Below, piece after piece: positions 33,332 through 43,988 of a DNA stretch of 64,000 bases. The position numbers were made by a program, and so were the translations under genes. The notes under the pieces are model-generated. The model had not been told where the DNA came from. It saw only the letters and a list, made by a program, of their open reading frames with translations, and did no database searches. Origin of the DNA: Ypsolopha sequella. Lineage: Eukaryota > Arthropoda > Insecta > Lepidoptera > Ypsolophidae. Positions within the stretch are counted from its first letter, which is position 1; every line of letters starts with the position of its first letter. The stretch is taken from positions 248,001 through 312,000 of the forward strand of contig CAKOHE010000103.1 in assembly GCA_934047225.1 (NCBI GenBank). The letters are read 5' to 3'.

Positions 33332-34446
33332 TCATTGGACGTCCCTACCATCACACTATTGACCGCTTTATTTCCTCTTTGAATATTATCCGGCTTCTGC
33401 CATCTTCTATACCCTTGTTGAAATTCTTTCTTCTTTCTCTCAGCATTGTTATTTTTCTCAGGTTTATTGTATACATGAGCTTCTTGTTTATTAATATCGT
33501 CCATGCTTCTAAGAAATTCTGCAGTTCCTAATATAGTATTAGTCTTCGTGGTTGACCACACCTGTTGTACATGCTTAGGATAGTGTCGTATAATATCTGC
33601 CACCATTTGTTTCTCTGGTATCTTAAAATTCAACATTTGAGCCTTCCCAGCTAGTTTCAGAAAATGGTTTAGCATTGATACATTTTTCTGGCGATCCCAG
33701 CATCCTTGTGTTATATTCCTCCTTAGTTCGTTTTGTTCATTTTCTCCCCAGAAAGTTGCTAGGAAGTCCATTTTGAAATCTTCAAACTTTTCCCAGCGAT
33801 CTTTATAAATCCTCGCCCAATCCCTTGCTTCTTCTACTAGACATTCTAGTATTAAATCTAGTTCTTTCCCATTACATGACATTTTTTCCATATACCGTTC
33901 CAGATCTTCTATGAATGTGACTGGATGATACTCCTCCCTTCTCCCATACTTCGGTTTCTCAATGTTGAAGTTCTTCAAGTTATAAATCACATTTCTTTCA
34001 GGTTGCTTCATTAATTCTGCTTGTACTGACGATGACTGCTCCATCGGCATTCCTACACTTTGGTTAACTTCACAATCCAATTGAATTCTGGATCCTTCTG
34101 CATTGACTAATTCCCCTCCTATCATTTGGTTTTTATCTTTAACTTCCACTAAGTTTTTTGTTTGCTTTATTTCTTGGCTTAGTTCTTCTAATTTAGATGT
34201 AACTGCCCCAATTGTTCTTCGCATCATTCTGTATAAGACTTCAACTCCTTTTCCTTGCTTCTCTCTGAGTGTAGCTTCGGGTTTCTTAATCCGTTGTCTC
34301 TTTGATGGTCTACTTTCTTCTATTTCTTCATTTTCCCAAGGTTGTGCCTCATCTATACCTCTCATACCTGACTCTTGTGAAGTATTAGTCTCCATTTGTT
34401 CTGCAAACCTAGAAGGTATTTTACGTTTCCGATTTGGTCTAACCAT
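33310..34446 (-). CDS. gag: Gypsy gag polyprotein
   Basis: 378 codons from an ATG, ending TAG at 33312-33310. The N-terminal third is charged and carries Lys/Arg clusters (RPNRKRKIPSR, PSKRQRIKK). The central part looks like a Ty3/Gypsy capsid: ARDWARIYKDRWEKFEDFK, FLATFWGENEQNELRR and the QMVADIIRHYPKHVQQ helix. The C-terminus is basic, and I see no CCHC zinc knuckle, which some insect Gypsy elements also lack. The frame is intact. Gag would package the element RNA in the cytoplasm. Confidence 0.88.
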   Translation of the reverse strand: MVRPNRKRKIPSRFAEQMETNTSQESGMRGIDEAQPWENEEIEESRPSKRQRIKKPEATLREKQGKGVEVLYRMMRRTIGAVTSKLEELSQEIKQTKNLVEVKDKNQMIGGELVNAEGSRIQLDCEVNQSVGMPMEQSSSVQAELMKQPERNVIYNLKNFNIEKPKYGRREEYHPVTFIEDLERYMEKMSCNGKELDLILECLVEEARDWARIYKDRWEKFEDFKMDFLATFWGENEQNELRRNITQGCWDRQKNVSMLNHFLKLAGKAQMLNFKIPEKQMVADIIRHYPKHVQQVWSTTKTNTILGTAEFLRSMDDINKQEAHVYNKPEKNNNAERKKKEFQQGYRRWQKPDNIQRGNKAVNSVMVGTSNDKIIELN

Positions 34447-37400
34447 TTCTGCTTTACGCCTTTTAAGATCTTGTCACTCCCTAGAATACAAAGAAACATT
34501 TCTTTATAGATTACTAAATTCTTTACCATTTTCATAAAAATTTTCTGTTTTGTTTCCTACAATAATTTTTTTTATTTTATTTTTCCTATTACAATATTAA
34601 TGTTATTTTAGATAAATTCTTAATGATATTATAATTCCGAAAGCAAGCTAATTAAATTCCCCTTTTTTTTTTCAATTTTATTTATTTTCTTCTTCTTCTT
34701 TCAACCATTCCCACCTTATCTTATTTATATATTTAATTATTAATGCAATATATTTTTCTTCCTGCTTGGCGATACCTGAAAATTATAATTCCTTAATACA
34801 ATAACTAACTCTCTCTTCCTTTTTTTTTCTACGAACATTACCTATCCCTATCAATAAATTACTTCATTTTTTTTCTAAAGGAAGAAAGGGAGAGAAAAAA
34901 AAAAAATTATTATATAGCATTCCGGGACTAAAACTACAGACAACTGTCCAATAAAAATTCCTTAATTAGACACAATGTTATATTCTACAAATTAATAAGA
35001 TCCAACATTTTTTTCAACTTCTCCAGCCTTTCACTTAAACTCTCCATATTGGGAGTGGCTGATCTCCCTATCTGTCCTCCTGGTTCTTCTATAATTAAAA
35101 CAAATATATATATTTTTTTATTTTAGTAGATCTTATTCTATTATTTATATGTCTGGTGGTAAAGTAATTCCTTCCTTAATTTAACTCAATGAAACTCAGG
35201 GAAAAAAAAAAATTAGTTTATTTGTCTTTTAATTCATTTCTTCCATAATCATTCCTTAAGTCTTAGAGTGATCTAATATAAAATACTAAAATCAAAATTC
35301 CTTTAAATTTTTCCTTTAATATTTATTTTATTATTTTTTTTTTTTTTTTTTTTTTACTTATAAATATGCACCAAAAAGTAATAATAAAATATTAGTTAAC
35401 TCCTCGTCTATTCTATTTATACTCCCCATCACTATTTCGTTAAATTCCGTTTCCAGTACTTTTACATATTCTATGTGTTCAACATCATCTGAAAGTATTA
35501 GTTATTAAATTTACTATTTTCCTTTTTAAATCTATTGGATCAGAAAACTGTAACCTCAAGCCTTAAGTACTTCCTTTAATTTCCCCACTTTTCTTTCCGT
35601 AAAATAAAAGTATTAGTATTTTTTTTTTTAAAAAAAAATATTTCCAAAAAAAAAATTTTTAATATATATTAGAGAGGTTTCATCACACACTCTTCCTTAC
35701 AAAGTCCTTATTTGTCTCATGATGATATCCAAGAAATGTCTCTGTAACATAAAATCTTAGCCCACCACCATACCATTCTACTACACATATCTATCACCAT
35801 ACTATTTATCTAAAAAATAAAATATCTAAATATCATACATTATAGTTAGGTCTTCAGCATCTTAATTCGCAAATCTTAAAACATCACAATCATCCAAATA
35901 CTTTCTTTTCCAAAATTTGAGTTATATGACTCATCCAAGGTTCTATTGAAAATTAGTATTTCCCCAGAACTAGTCTCTTACGTTTTTTTTTTTTTTTTTT
36001 TTAAATCAATGTATTCGTGCTACTCTTTCCCTCAACACTTCACAGAATATTACCTTCCTCTTTACCAAGGCCACATATCACCTAATCTGTTCCCCTCTAT
36101 GTTTTCATTCACCCTTATGTAGTAAAATAAATAATCTCCCCCTTACTCCCTATTTTCTTTCCTCCCCCTACACCTTAATTTTATTAATTTTTATTCTGCC
36201 TAATTTTTTTATTTTTCTGATAATTTAACCTCCTTTTATTCTGTTACTTACCCTGTTAACAGTAATCTATTATATTTTTTTTATAAGTCTGTTTATCTTT
36301 CTGTGCTTTCTTTATATCCTTGTTACCTTAGGACAGCTCCTACATATAAGTAGTCTTAAGGCCCTACGTTTCCTACATAATAATTGTATTAAACTATTTT
36401 GAACTCAATGATATTGTTAGAAAGTCTACACTAGAACTCTCGCTTCGTGCGCTGCGAGCATGCATAATCAGCAAATTTGCGAGGTTTTCCTGAAATCTCT
36501 GAAAAAATATTGAGAAATAAATACAAATGGGTCTATAAGTGTCTTCTATAAAGAAAATTCAGAAAAGTTTTATGTCTCTCCATTGAACACCTTTGCTATA
36601 AACACAATTATTCGCAATTTGAGGAACTTACTTTGTGACTTTTCCTATTGAGTAAGTTAACCCAATTATATTTTTAGATCGACTTGTGTTTATAGTATCC
36701 TCTATTGTAACATATATCTAGCTTGTACTTGAAGGAAATATTGAATTGGCAATTTTAATTAAACAAAATGCTCATTTTGGAATGGTAGGACCTTAAGCCA
36801 TCTAAACTAAAATTGATTTAAGAGCTGCACTCTTACTGATGGAAGAAAATTAATATTTGATCCTGTACTTTGCCCTATCCTAAATATTAATACAATATAT
36901 AAATATTTTCTTATTATTAGCTTAAGAAAAGTAAGCCCTCATGAATTTAACATGTATCTCAAACTATTGTTAAACAAATAATAAGCATAAGATATACATG
37001 TAGGTAATTTAGATCTTCAATGAACTCTGATAATTACTTCTTTTTTTCTTTCCGATAAAGATATTTAGCTTATAAATTTTATCTGTAAAATTTTATTGTT
37101 GCATACTTTCTCTACTCATAGTGACATCTAGCGGTTTAGTGCTACCTCACCTGGTCTGCTAGCCTATCATCTAGTAAGCATCTTTCCAAAATTCCTTAGA
37201 AATTCTTTTACTCAGATTTTGCCTTCTAATCAAACTAAGTTACATAAGCCTTCTTTTGATTAAATTTTAGAATTACGTACTAAAAGATTCTGTTAGCTTT
37301 CTAGTTTTCTGTGTTATGTACTGTCATTTATTTATTCTGTATTGGTAGTCTTTGTGGTTTACTTTATCCTTCAAAACTTAATGGTTACCCTAAAACTGAA

Positions 37401-38099
37401 ATTTAACGATAACTAAATATACTCGAATATTATTGCGCGATTATCATAATTTAAACCATAATTATTTCAAAGCAAGTGTTCTAATATTACATCTATAGTC
37501 TGTCCACCAAACTAGTTTATAAATTCTTTCTCCTAGATGGCAGTACTAGTCTACTTCTGTATTTTTTTCTACCAACACTAAATCCAATTTGAAACCAAAA
37601 TAGTCTGAAATCAAAAATTTTACACACTAAAATATGTTTTGTATTTAAACATATTCCACCTTTCTAGAATAAAGTAAATCATAATGCACTTTCCTAAACA
37701 TTTTCTCACTCAACCCTACAGTTTGTTTTAGTGCACTGCCAAAATTTATATAGGTAAATACTGCTCAGCCTAAAACAATTTTAATGTTCTCATGTACCTT
37801 CATAACCAACAGAGTCTGACACATGCCTCTTTTTTTTATTCAAAACTAAACCTAAAACCTCAAGATGATTATTTATGACATTATTGTTTCCTTAAAACGA
37901 AAAAGAAAGGTTAATGTGTGAGTAAAGTAAAAGAACTATTTCGTAATAAATGAATAGCGGCATTATCAAAGGAGTCGGTACGTTTGTTTAACATGAGCCG
38001 CGTGCGCACGACTCCTCCCCTTTCCCCTTTCAACCTGAACTTCTAACAACTAGTTGCCGATCGGACATGATTTGAGATACTAGTATAATAATAAAAAAA
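34447..38099. other. Gypsy leader region without ORFs
   Basis: 3.6 kb of very AT-rich sequence with many T runs on the plus strand (for example 35330-35355 and 35980-36000). There are no sizeable open frames on either strand. Relative to gag this is 5' leader. Relative to the antisense gene it is upstream sequence. Confidence 0.6.
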
Positions 38100-38503
38100 A
38101 TATTATACAGGTCATTTAAGTGTTGAGTGATTATAAATTAACATAATTTATTATTACAAGAACTCCTACTTCGTTTGTGTTGTGTTGAAGTGGACTTAAT
38201 AAAACTGTGGAATATAAATAATTTGCTCAGTTATGAAATCTTGTTCAAAGACTGCGATAAAGTGTAGCTGTTGCTCAAATATGAGTGTAATCCTTAAACT
38301 GTGTTTTATTTACATTATAAGCAAGGATTTCTTGTTTGAACATGTGTGCTTGTTGCATAACTAACAGCTGTAAAAAGGTTTTATGTGATATGTGTTTTAA
38401 ATATTGTGTCACTGATTTTAAGAGTGGAACTGCTGTCTTAAGTAAAGAAAAGACATCCGAAGTGCCTATGCAGTGCTCGTTCTTCAAATGACTGAAAAGA
38501 AAG
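38100..38503 (+). other. Candidate first exon and promoter-side of the antisense gene
   Basis: The stretch ends in a strong donor, AAAG|GTAAGT at 38503/38504. A short AUG at 38488 (MTEKK, phase 1) would be cut by that donor and, joined to the likely acceptors near 40883 or 40926, would end at TAA 40941-40943, before the main ATG. It would then act as an upstream ORF. A GC-richer block at 37980-38065 (CCGCGTGCGCACG, CCTCCCCTTTCCCC) just upstream could be a promoter. The transcription start is not known. Confidence 0.4.
38342..38491 (+). CDS. Small Cys-rich ORF on the antisense strand
   Basis: 49 codons starting MCACC and including CKKVLCDMCFKYC. There are eight cysteines, six of them in C-x2, C-x3 or C-x4 spacings in the first 22 residues, reminiscent of a small zinc-binding knuckle. 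An overlapping frame just upstream (from 38234) also has CSCC. It sits within the candidate first exon. Whether it is translated is unknown, and it could be chance in a Cys-codon-rich stretch. Confidence 0.25.
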   Translation: MCACCITNSCKKVLCDMCFKYCVTDFKSGTAVLSKEKTSEVPMQCSFFK

Positions 38504-40882
38504 GTAAGTAACTTAACTGAAACCACCGCTAACCCCATGAATTTTCTAAAAACAATAAAATTTTAGTACCTATTTATTACCTTTTTTATTATTACTGATT
38601 TTCTAATTAAACAATAAATTTCAAGTAATTTAGCCAAATTACATTAAAACTTTTTCTTTTATTTAATTAAGAAAATATTTCTATTGACATTTCTAACAGA
38701 AATTACATATTTGTACTATTAAGTATGATCAGTAGTGTTTTGTATCAAAATTGTTGGAAAATTAGTGTTTGAAGTTTTATGAATGTACAGTAAGTAGATA
38801 TTCTTATAAAATATTGTCGACTTATTTCTGAATTTTCTTAAAGCTGATTCCTCTAATTCGTAATTGTATGTATACAAACTCCATCTTTTGGTTTGAAACT
38901 TTGTGAGCCACTTTTATGCAACACTATGTAACACTACCCCTTTATTAGTTAATAATTTTCCCATTAGATGGCTGTACTGGTCTAATTTTTCCTTTCACAT
39001 TCTCTTTTGAATATGCATTCTACTAAAATTTTTTCTTTTTGCTGAATTGTGTGACTGTACATTGTTCCTATTCTTACCTACACAATTTGACATCCCTTAA
39101 CCCCCTTTTTTTTTATTATTGACAAAGCTCTAATTTTGCTCTACTGATCAATTAAACATGAAGTTCGTCAGACATATACTTGGAACAAGGAACTAATTAG
39201 CGGTTAAGCCCATTAAATTAATATGAACTAAGGAATTACTTATTAAGTCAGTTTATTTCTATACTAAATTTACATAGAGATTTGCTTTACTTCACAACAT
39301 AATTTATTTTATTATTCCTCGCTCCTTGACGCCCTCTTACGAATTTTTATATTACTAATAAGTTTACCCAGTTGCTCCGTTATCCACTTTCTAATTGAAA
39401 CTGATTCACTAGCGCCATTCCATCAAATGTTTTCCAAACTCTCTATTACTTTTCTTTTCCGAAACATTTGCTTACTTGATCTTAAATTTTCTCAATCTTT
39501 AGGGTTCGTAATGTTTCTAACCCCATTTGAAACCTTTGCCCGACCAATTAAATATGCTTCCGCGATAGTAATTTGTGTTTTAATCTAACCTTCTGTCTCC
39601 TACCCCTTCGCGGTCGATATTCAAACTTTACTAATACAAAACACAAGAGTTTCATATTTTCGCCGATAGATGGTTTGATTTGAAGTCGTTGCTCTAAAGA
39701 GCCTGTTTTACCGACCTAGTACTCTGTGTTTGTCCCTTTTATTTTCTTTGATAATTTCTTATTCAAATTTTAATTTCGATGGCCTTGGAATTTATTAAAA
39801 TTTTTTTTAATCTTACAATAATCATATTTAGTCATAACACTTTCTTTTCTTTAGATTTACTCTAAGATCTTTCAATTTTATTAGCACTCAACGACTCCCT
39901 ACACAATTTCGTCCTTAAGGCGCTGGCATGCAAATAATCAATAAAACTTTTCAAATCTCTACATACTTAATTAAGGATCCGCATATAGTCTGACACCAAA
40001 TATTAATTTAAATAATTCATAGAATCTTCTATAATTAAATTATTTGAGATATAAACCCTTCAGTTTATTTCTTTAAGTCTAGGTCTCCTCTAAAGGCAAA
40101 ACAATCCAGCTACTATAATTCGTATATTAAGTACCTATGTCTTTTATAAAATTGAAAATTTCGTTTGCCAAAATACACATAACAACTTAGTCCTAGTGCA
40201 AAAATGGACAAATAACCTAATTATATTTTTCCTTTTTTTTTTTCAATGGTTAATAAATTATTATTTCCTTTTATATATAGATAGCAAACAAAAGAAAATC
40301 ATAGTACAAGAATATTTCCTGGAAGTCTATTTTCAAAAATAAAATTTCAAAGGTGAAAATTTCCCAAATAGATTATAATATTTATATATATATATATACA
40401 AATAAATACTCAAATAGAGAAACACTTATTGTACCCTTGGCAGACCTCGTACGTTCTTTCAAAATCTATTGAGGAAGAATTAGCTCTCTTATTTTTTTAT
40501 TGCGAAGATGAATAAATACAGTGTATAACATATTTCCTCTGTACGCCTGAGCCTTAAGTTGCACGATAAAAATTTCTCCCTCCATGTGATAATCTAGCTT
40601 CTTCTCACTCATACATACTCATGTCACCCTCACATTGATAATAAATGCTACTCAACTGAATAATCTTTTCACAACTATTTCCTCATTTTTTTTTAACCAA
40701 TTTTCTTCCTCTCCATGTTTAAATTTTCCTTAAAAATTTTCTTAAATCCCTTTTTTTTTTTATTACTGCCTTTTCTAATCATTAACTATTACTTATGTAT
40801 TTTTTTAACTGATTTTTGATCATCTCTTACTACTTCCGTTCTTTACGCGTCGCTTTGTCATTTTTCAATTTTGTGTTACTCC
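38504..40882 (+). other. Candidate large first intron of the antisense gene
   Basis: AT-rich, with no coding frame on either strand. It begins GTAAGTAACT. Possible acceptors lie at its right end (GTTACTCCAG at 40882 and CACTTTAG at 40926). It also holds an AT dinucleotide run at 40380-40397. Confidence 0.4.
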
Positions 40883-40959
40883 AGTTCCCGCTCATTTTAC
40901 GCGCCTGTTGTTACACTTCACTTTAGCCTTCCTTGTTTATTAAGCAATTTCCTATAAAA

Positions 40960-42000
40960 ATGACTTTCTTCTCCCTAATCAAACAATTTCCCTGTCTCTG
41001 GGACTCTGAGGATCCTACTTATACTTCTGTTATTTTGAAAAGGGCTAATAGAAACAAGTTGTTAGAGTTACTTAATGCTCAGTCTTCCATTAATTTATCG
41101 ATGCCAGAACTGAAAGCTCTTATAAGGTCCTACCAAAGGAAACTTCTCAAGACCTCTAAAATTCAGGTAAGTACATGTATTATTATTATGTTTTACTTTT
41201 GCTTATTAGAAGTATTATTTTTTTTTATTAATGTTAGCCATTTGCTTCTCTTTCACAGAAAAGATCTCAAACTTCTGAAGTTACTGGTAACACTTCAACC
41301 TCTCATATTCCCTTAGTGGATTCGGAGGTTCTCCTTTCCCCCCCTACTTCTGTGGCTATTACAAATGCTGTGAGCCAAGACTCCCTCCCTGTCGTCTTCT
41401 ATACTTTTCCTCAAGAGCCACCTTGCATAACATACCCGAGCCCCCTCGTAGACTCTTCTCAAAATGTATCTGAACCTTTTGATGGCACTCTTCCCTCAGC
41501 TACCCAGCTGGAATGGACAAATTTTAGCTCCTCTGACAACTCCTCTATTCCGACCTTGGAGTCTATATGTCCTAGTCTTTTCTGTCCAATATGGGAACAA
41601 ACTTCCACTGAAAACATTCTAGAAGACGCCGTACCCCTTTCTCTTGTCTGTCAAGACCCAACTCAAGTTCCAGAAGACATTCCTCCCTCAATCATTCAAA
41701 ATCCCCCTCTATTACCGTCCACTCCTCAAAGCACCTCCTCTGCTCTATCAGTAAGTTCCTTTTTTTTTTATTATTCATCTACTAACTATTTAATGACCAT
41801 CTAATTATTTTTCTCTCTTTTTTTTTCAGACTCCCCTCCCTGATTTCCTAAATGATTTCCTGGAGTTTTCCCAACCCCCACTGCCTGATTCAATGGATCT
41901 GGTAATCTTAAAAATACTAACATTTACCCCTCCTTTTATTTTTAAATTCTTTACTAACACAATAATGCATTTCCTTTTTCAGGATGACTTTACTCTATAA
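40960..42000 (+). CDS. Antisense spliced MADF-like transcription-factor gene inside the Gypsy element
   Basis: Coding exons are 40960-41166, 41259-41750, 41830-41901 and 41983-42000. The introns are 92, 79 and 81 bp, with donors GTAAGT, GTAAGT, GTAATC and acceptors TTTCACAG, TTTTTTCAG, CTTTTTCAG. All are phase 0, and the joined frame is open for 262 codons. Residues 1-69 look like a MADF domain (Myb/SANT-like DNA binding): LIKQFPCLWDSEDPTY matches the LI-x-x-(F/V)-P-x-LWD...Y signature and MPELKALIRSYQRKLLK the third helix. Residues 70-233 are Ser/Thr/Pro-rich and low complexity. The tail, about 234-262, is acidic-hydrophobic (DFLNDFLEF, then DDFTL at the end), like an activation domain. The gene lies between the LTRs, opposite to gag-pol. 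The inferred role is a sequence-specific activator, perhaps acting on the element's own LTR or on host genes. The start ATG (AAAAATGA) follows an in-frame TAG at 40924. The MADF call is from motif memory. Confidence 0.78.
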
Positions 42001-42764
42001 AACTCTAAACTACACTTCCTATACTAACGGTGTATTCTAATTTTTCCTTTTTTTTTTGGTAGGTGTTTTTTTTTTTTTTCTAACCTACTAACTTAGATGT
42101 TAAACCTAACCCATGAGCTTATTGACTTTTCTACTAGACTATAATAGCAACTTATTTACAATTCTCACATTGAGAATAGATTAACCATACCTATCTACCA
42201 CCGTTCATTTATCTTACTATCAATTTCCTTTTCAATTAACCTTGCTTTTTTTTTCTTTTGAACAAATTAATACATAGTTTTTTTTTTCAATGTAGCGCTT
42301 TACAACTACTAAATCAGCTGTTATTTTCAGCACTCTCTTGCTACATGAACCTATCTTAACCTGTGCGTCTCCTTTTATTTATTTGTCAAAATAATGGTTG
42401 CCATCTATGGTCAACTATCAAGTTAACTCAACTTCTTTTAGAAAATATTATTTATATACAAGTAAAGTAATAGTATTAAAATGATAGTTCCTCTTTTTTT
42501 TTTTAGTTTCAGTGCTAAATTTTCCAAATTATTCTACACAATCTGTGTAGGTACCTATAGACTTTTCTTTTAACATGTATATATCCAATAAGATTCTTCT
42601 CAGATATTGTATGATTTCATTACTGATTTTATCATAATAGATAATCAAAGTTTAAGGTTATTAATATTTATGAAAAACAAAGTTTCCAAATGTCAGCAAT
42701 TAACATAATCTATAATTTTGCTTAATGTTATTAGACAATTTTAATAATTCCTAAAACTTTTCAG
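42001..42764 (+). other. Downstream of the antisense stop; possible 3' UTR or intron
   Basis: AT-rich with repeated T runs. No long frame. No AATAAA is obvious directly after the stop at 42000, so the transcript may continue into the candidate exons below. Confidence 0.4.
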
Positions 42765-43750
42765 AAGAAAACACTCTATCTTCTCTGGATAAAATCTTCA
42801 GTTGAAGCGTCGTTAAGAGACTCCTCATTACAACAAGCAACCAATCACTCCTCCCCCCGGGACTGTGTTCAGTTAAATTGTGTTTCAACATCAAAATTCT
42901 CTACACTTCAAGACAATGTCACCATTCAAGAGCACATGAAGAAGATCTGACCCTGCTACTGAACCAACCCTCAATGAAGGTATTAATAATTTTATGTAAA
43001 TACAGTAAAAATATTATTATTATTTTTTTTTTTTTTTTTTTTAATAGATTTGTTATTTTTTTTCTATGTTAGTAAAAATCCAATTTCTATCATATAACTA
43101 AAAATACTAGCAAAAGTGACTTCTAATGGCCAATTATTATTATTTTATTTAATATATGTAATATTGTGTAAGTACTATCTATTTTGTTTTAAAATTATTA
43201 TTTCTTTTTCTCAGGACTATTAAAAACTTCTATGGATAATCAGTTGTCTGAACGCATGGCAAGTTGGTTCAGTGCAAATAATAAAATCAAAAGTCTCCAC
43301 TTTGTTGTTGGCCCATGGTAAGTAACTAAAATATGTTTCCTGTTACTATGAGTTAAAATCTCTCAATTTAGTTTAGCAAATGTAAACAGTTTATTAATAC
43401 TAATCTCCCCCCACTTACCAATTCTCTTACTGCAGTGCCAAACATGTTATAACTCATATGTTAACTATAAATTAAGTATTCATTTCATGAATTAAATCAG
43501 TCTATAAAAAAAATCAATGACAAAGTGTATTTACTTTTGACTTAATGACCCTATAATACTGAGTGAAACTAAAAACTGAACCTTATTCAAAAAAAAAAAT
43601 TTTTTTTTTTTTTTCAGGTTTAAAGCTTCAAACAAGGAACAATCACTCAAAACTTTTCACCGAACCACGGACAAGCCATTCAAAACCCTTCACTGAACCA
43701 TGGACAAGCCATTAACTCCACCAGATCTTACTTCTGCCACCCATGCAACG
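42765..43750 (+). other. Further candidate antisense exons (42765-42979, 43215-43317, 43618-43750)
   Basis: Acceptors AACTTTTCAG (ends 42764), CTTTTTCTCAG (43214) and TTTTTTTCAG (43617) alternate with donors GTATTA (42980) and GTAAGT (43318). The first block has a 61-codon open frame from the acceptor. Exons 43215-43317 and 43618 on join in frame (W codon split TG|G) into about 54 codons starting MDNQLSERMASWF and ending before TGA near 43697. These could be a second small gene or alternative 3' exons. The last block contains a 28-bp imperfect duplication (GAACCACGGACAAGCCATTC / GAACCATGGACAAGCCATTA). Confidence 0.4.
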
Positions 43751-43961
43751 CACTGAAACCTGCCTTATGTTATAAAAGAAGCGAACATCCACCAAATACA
43801 TTAGATTCCTACTTAATACACAGTAAAGCTCCCCCAGACATGGCTCATTACTAAAATGCTTCTATCTTTATTCCGGCAAAAGATTGTGACCTTAAGGGCC
43901 ACACTGCTGTATCAAACCACCTCCACACAAACACCAGAACATTTGAAATAACTTAATTAAT

Positions 43962-43985
43962 GGATACTGGGAAACGGCACCACCA
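43962..43985 (-). promoter_or_regulatory. Primer-binding-site-like sequence of the Gypsy element
   Basis: On the minus strand, three bases after the 5' LTR, the sequence is TGGTGGTGCCGTTTCCCAG. It begins TGG, as expected for pairing with a tRNA CCA end. I could not assign the tRNA. Confidence 0.6.
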
Positions 43986-43988
43986 GAT

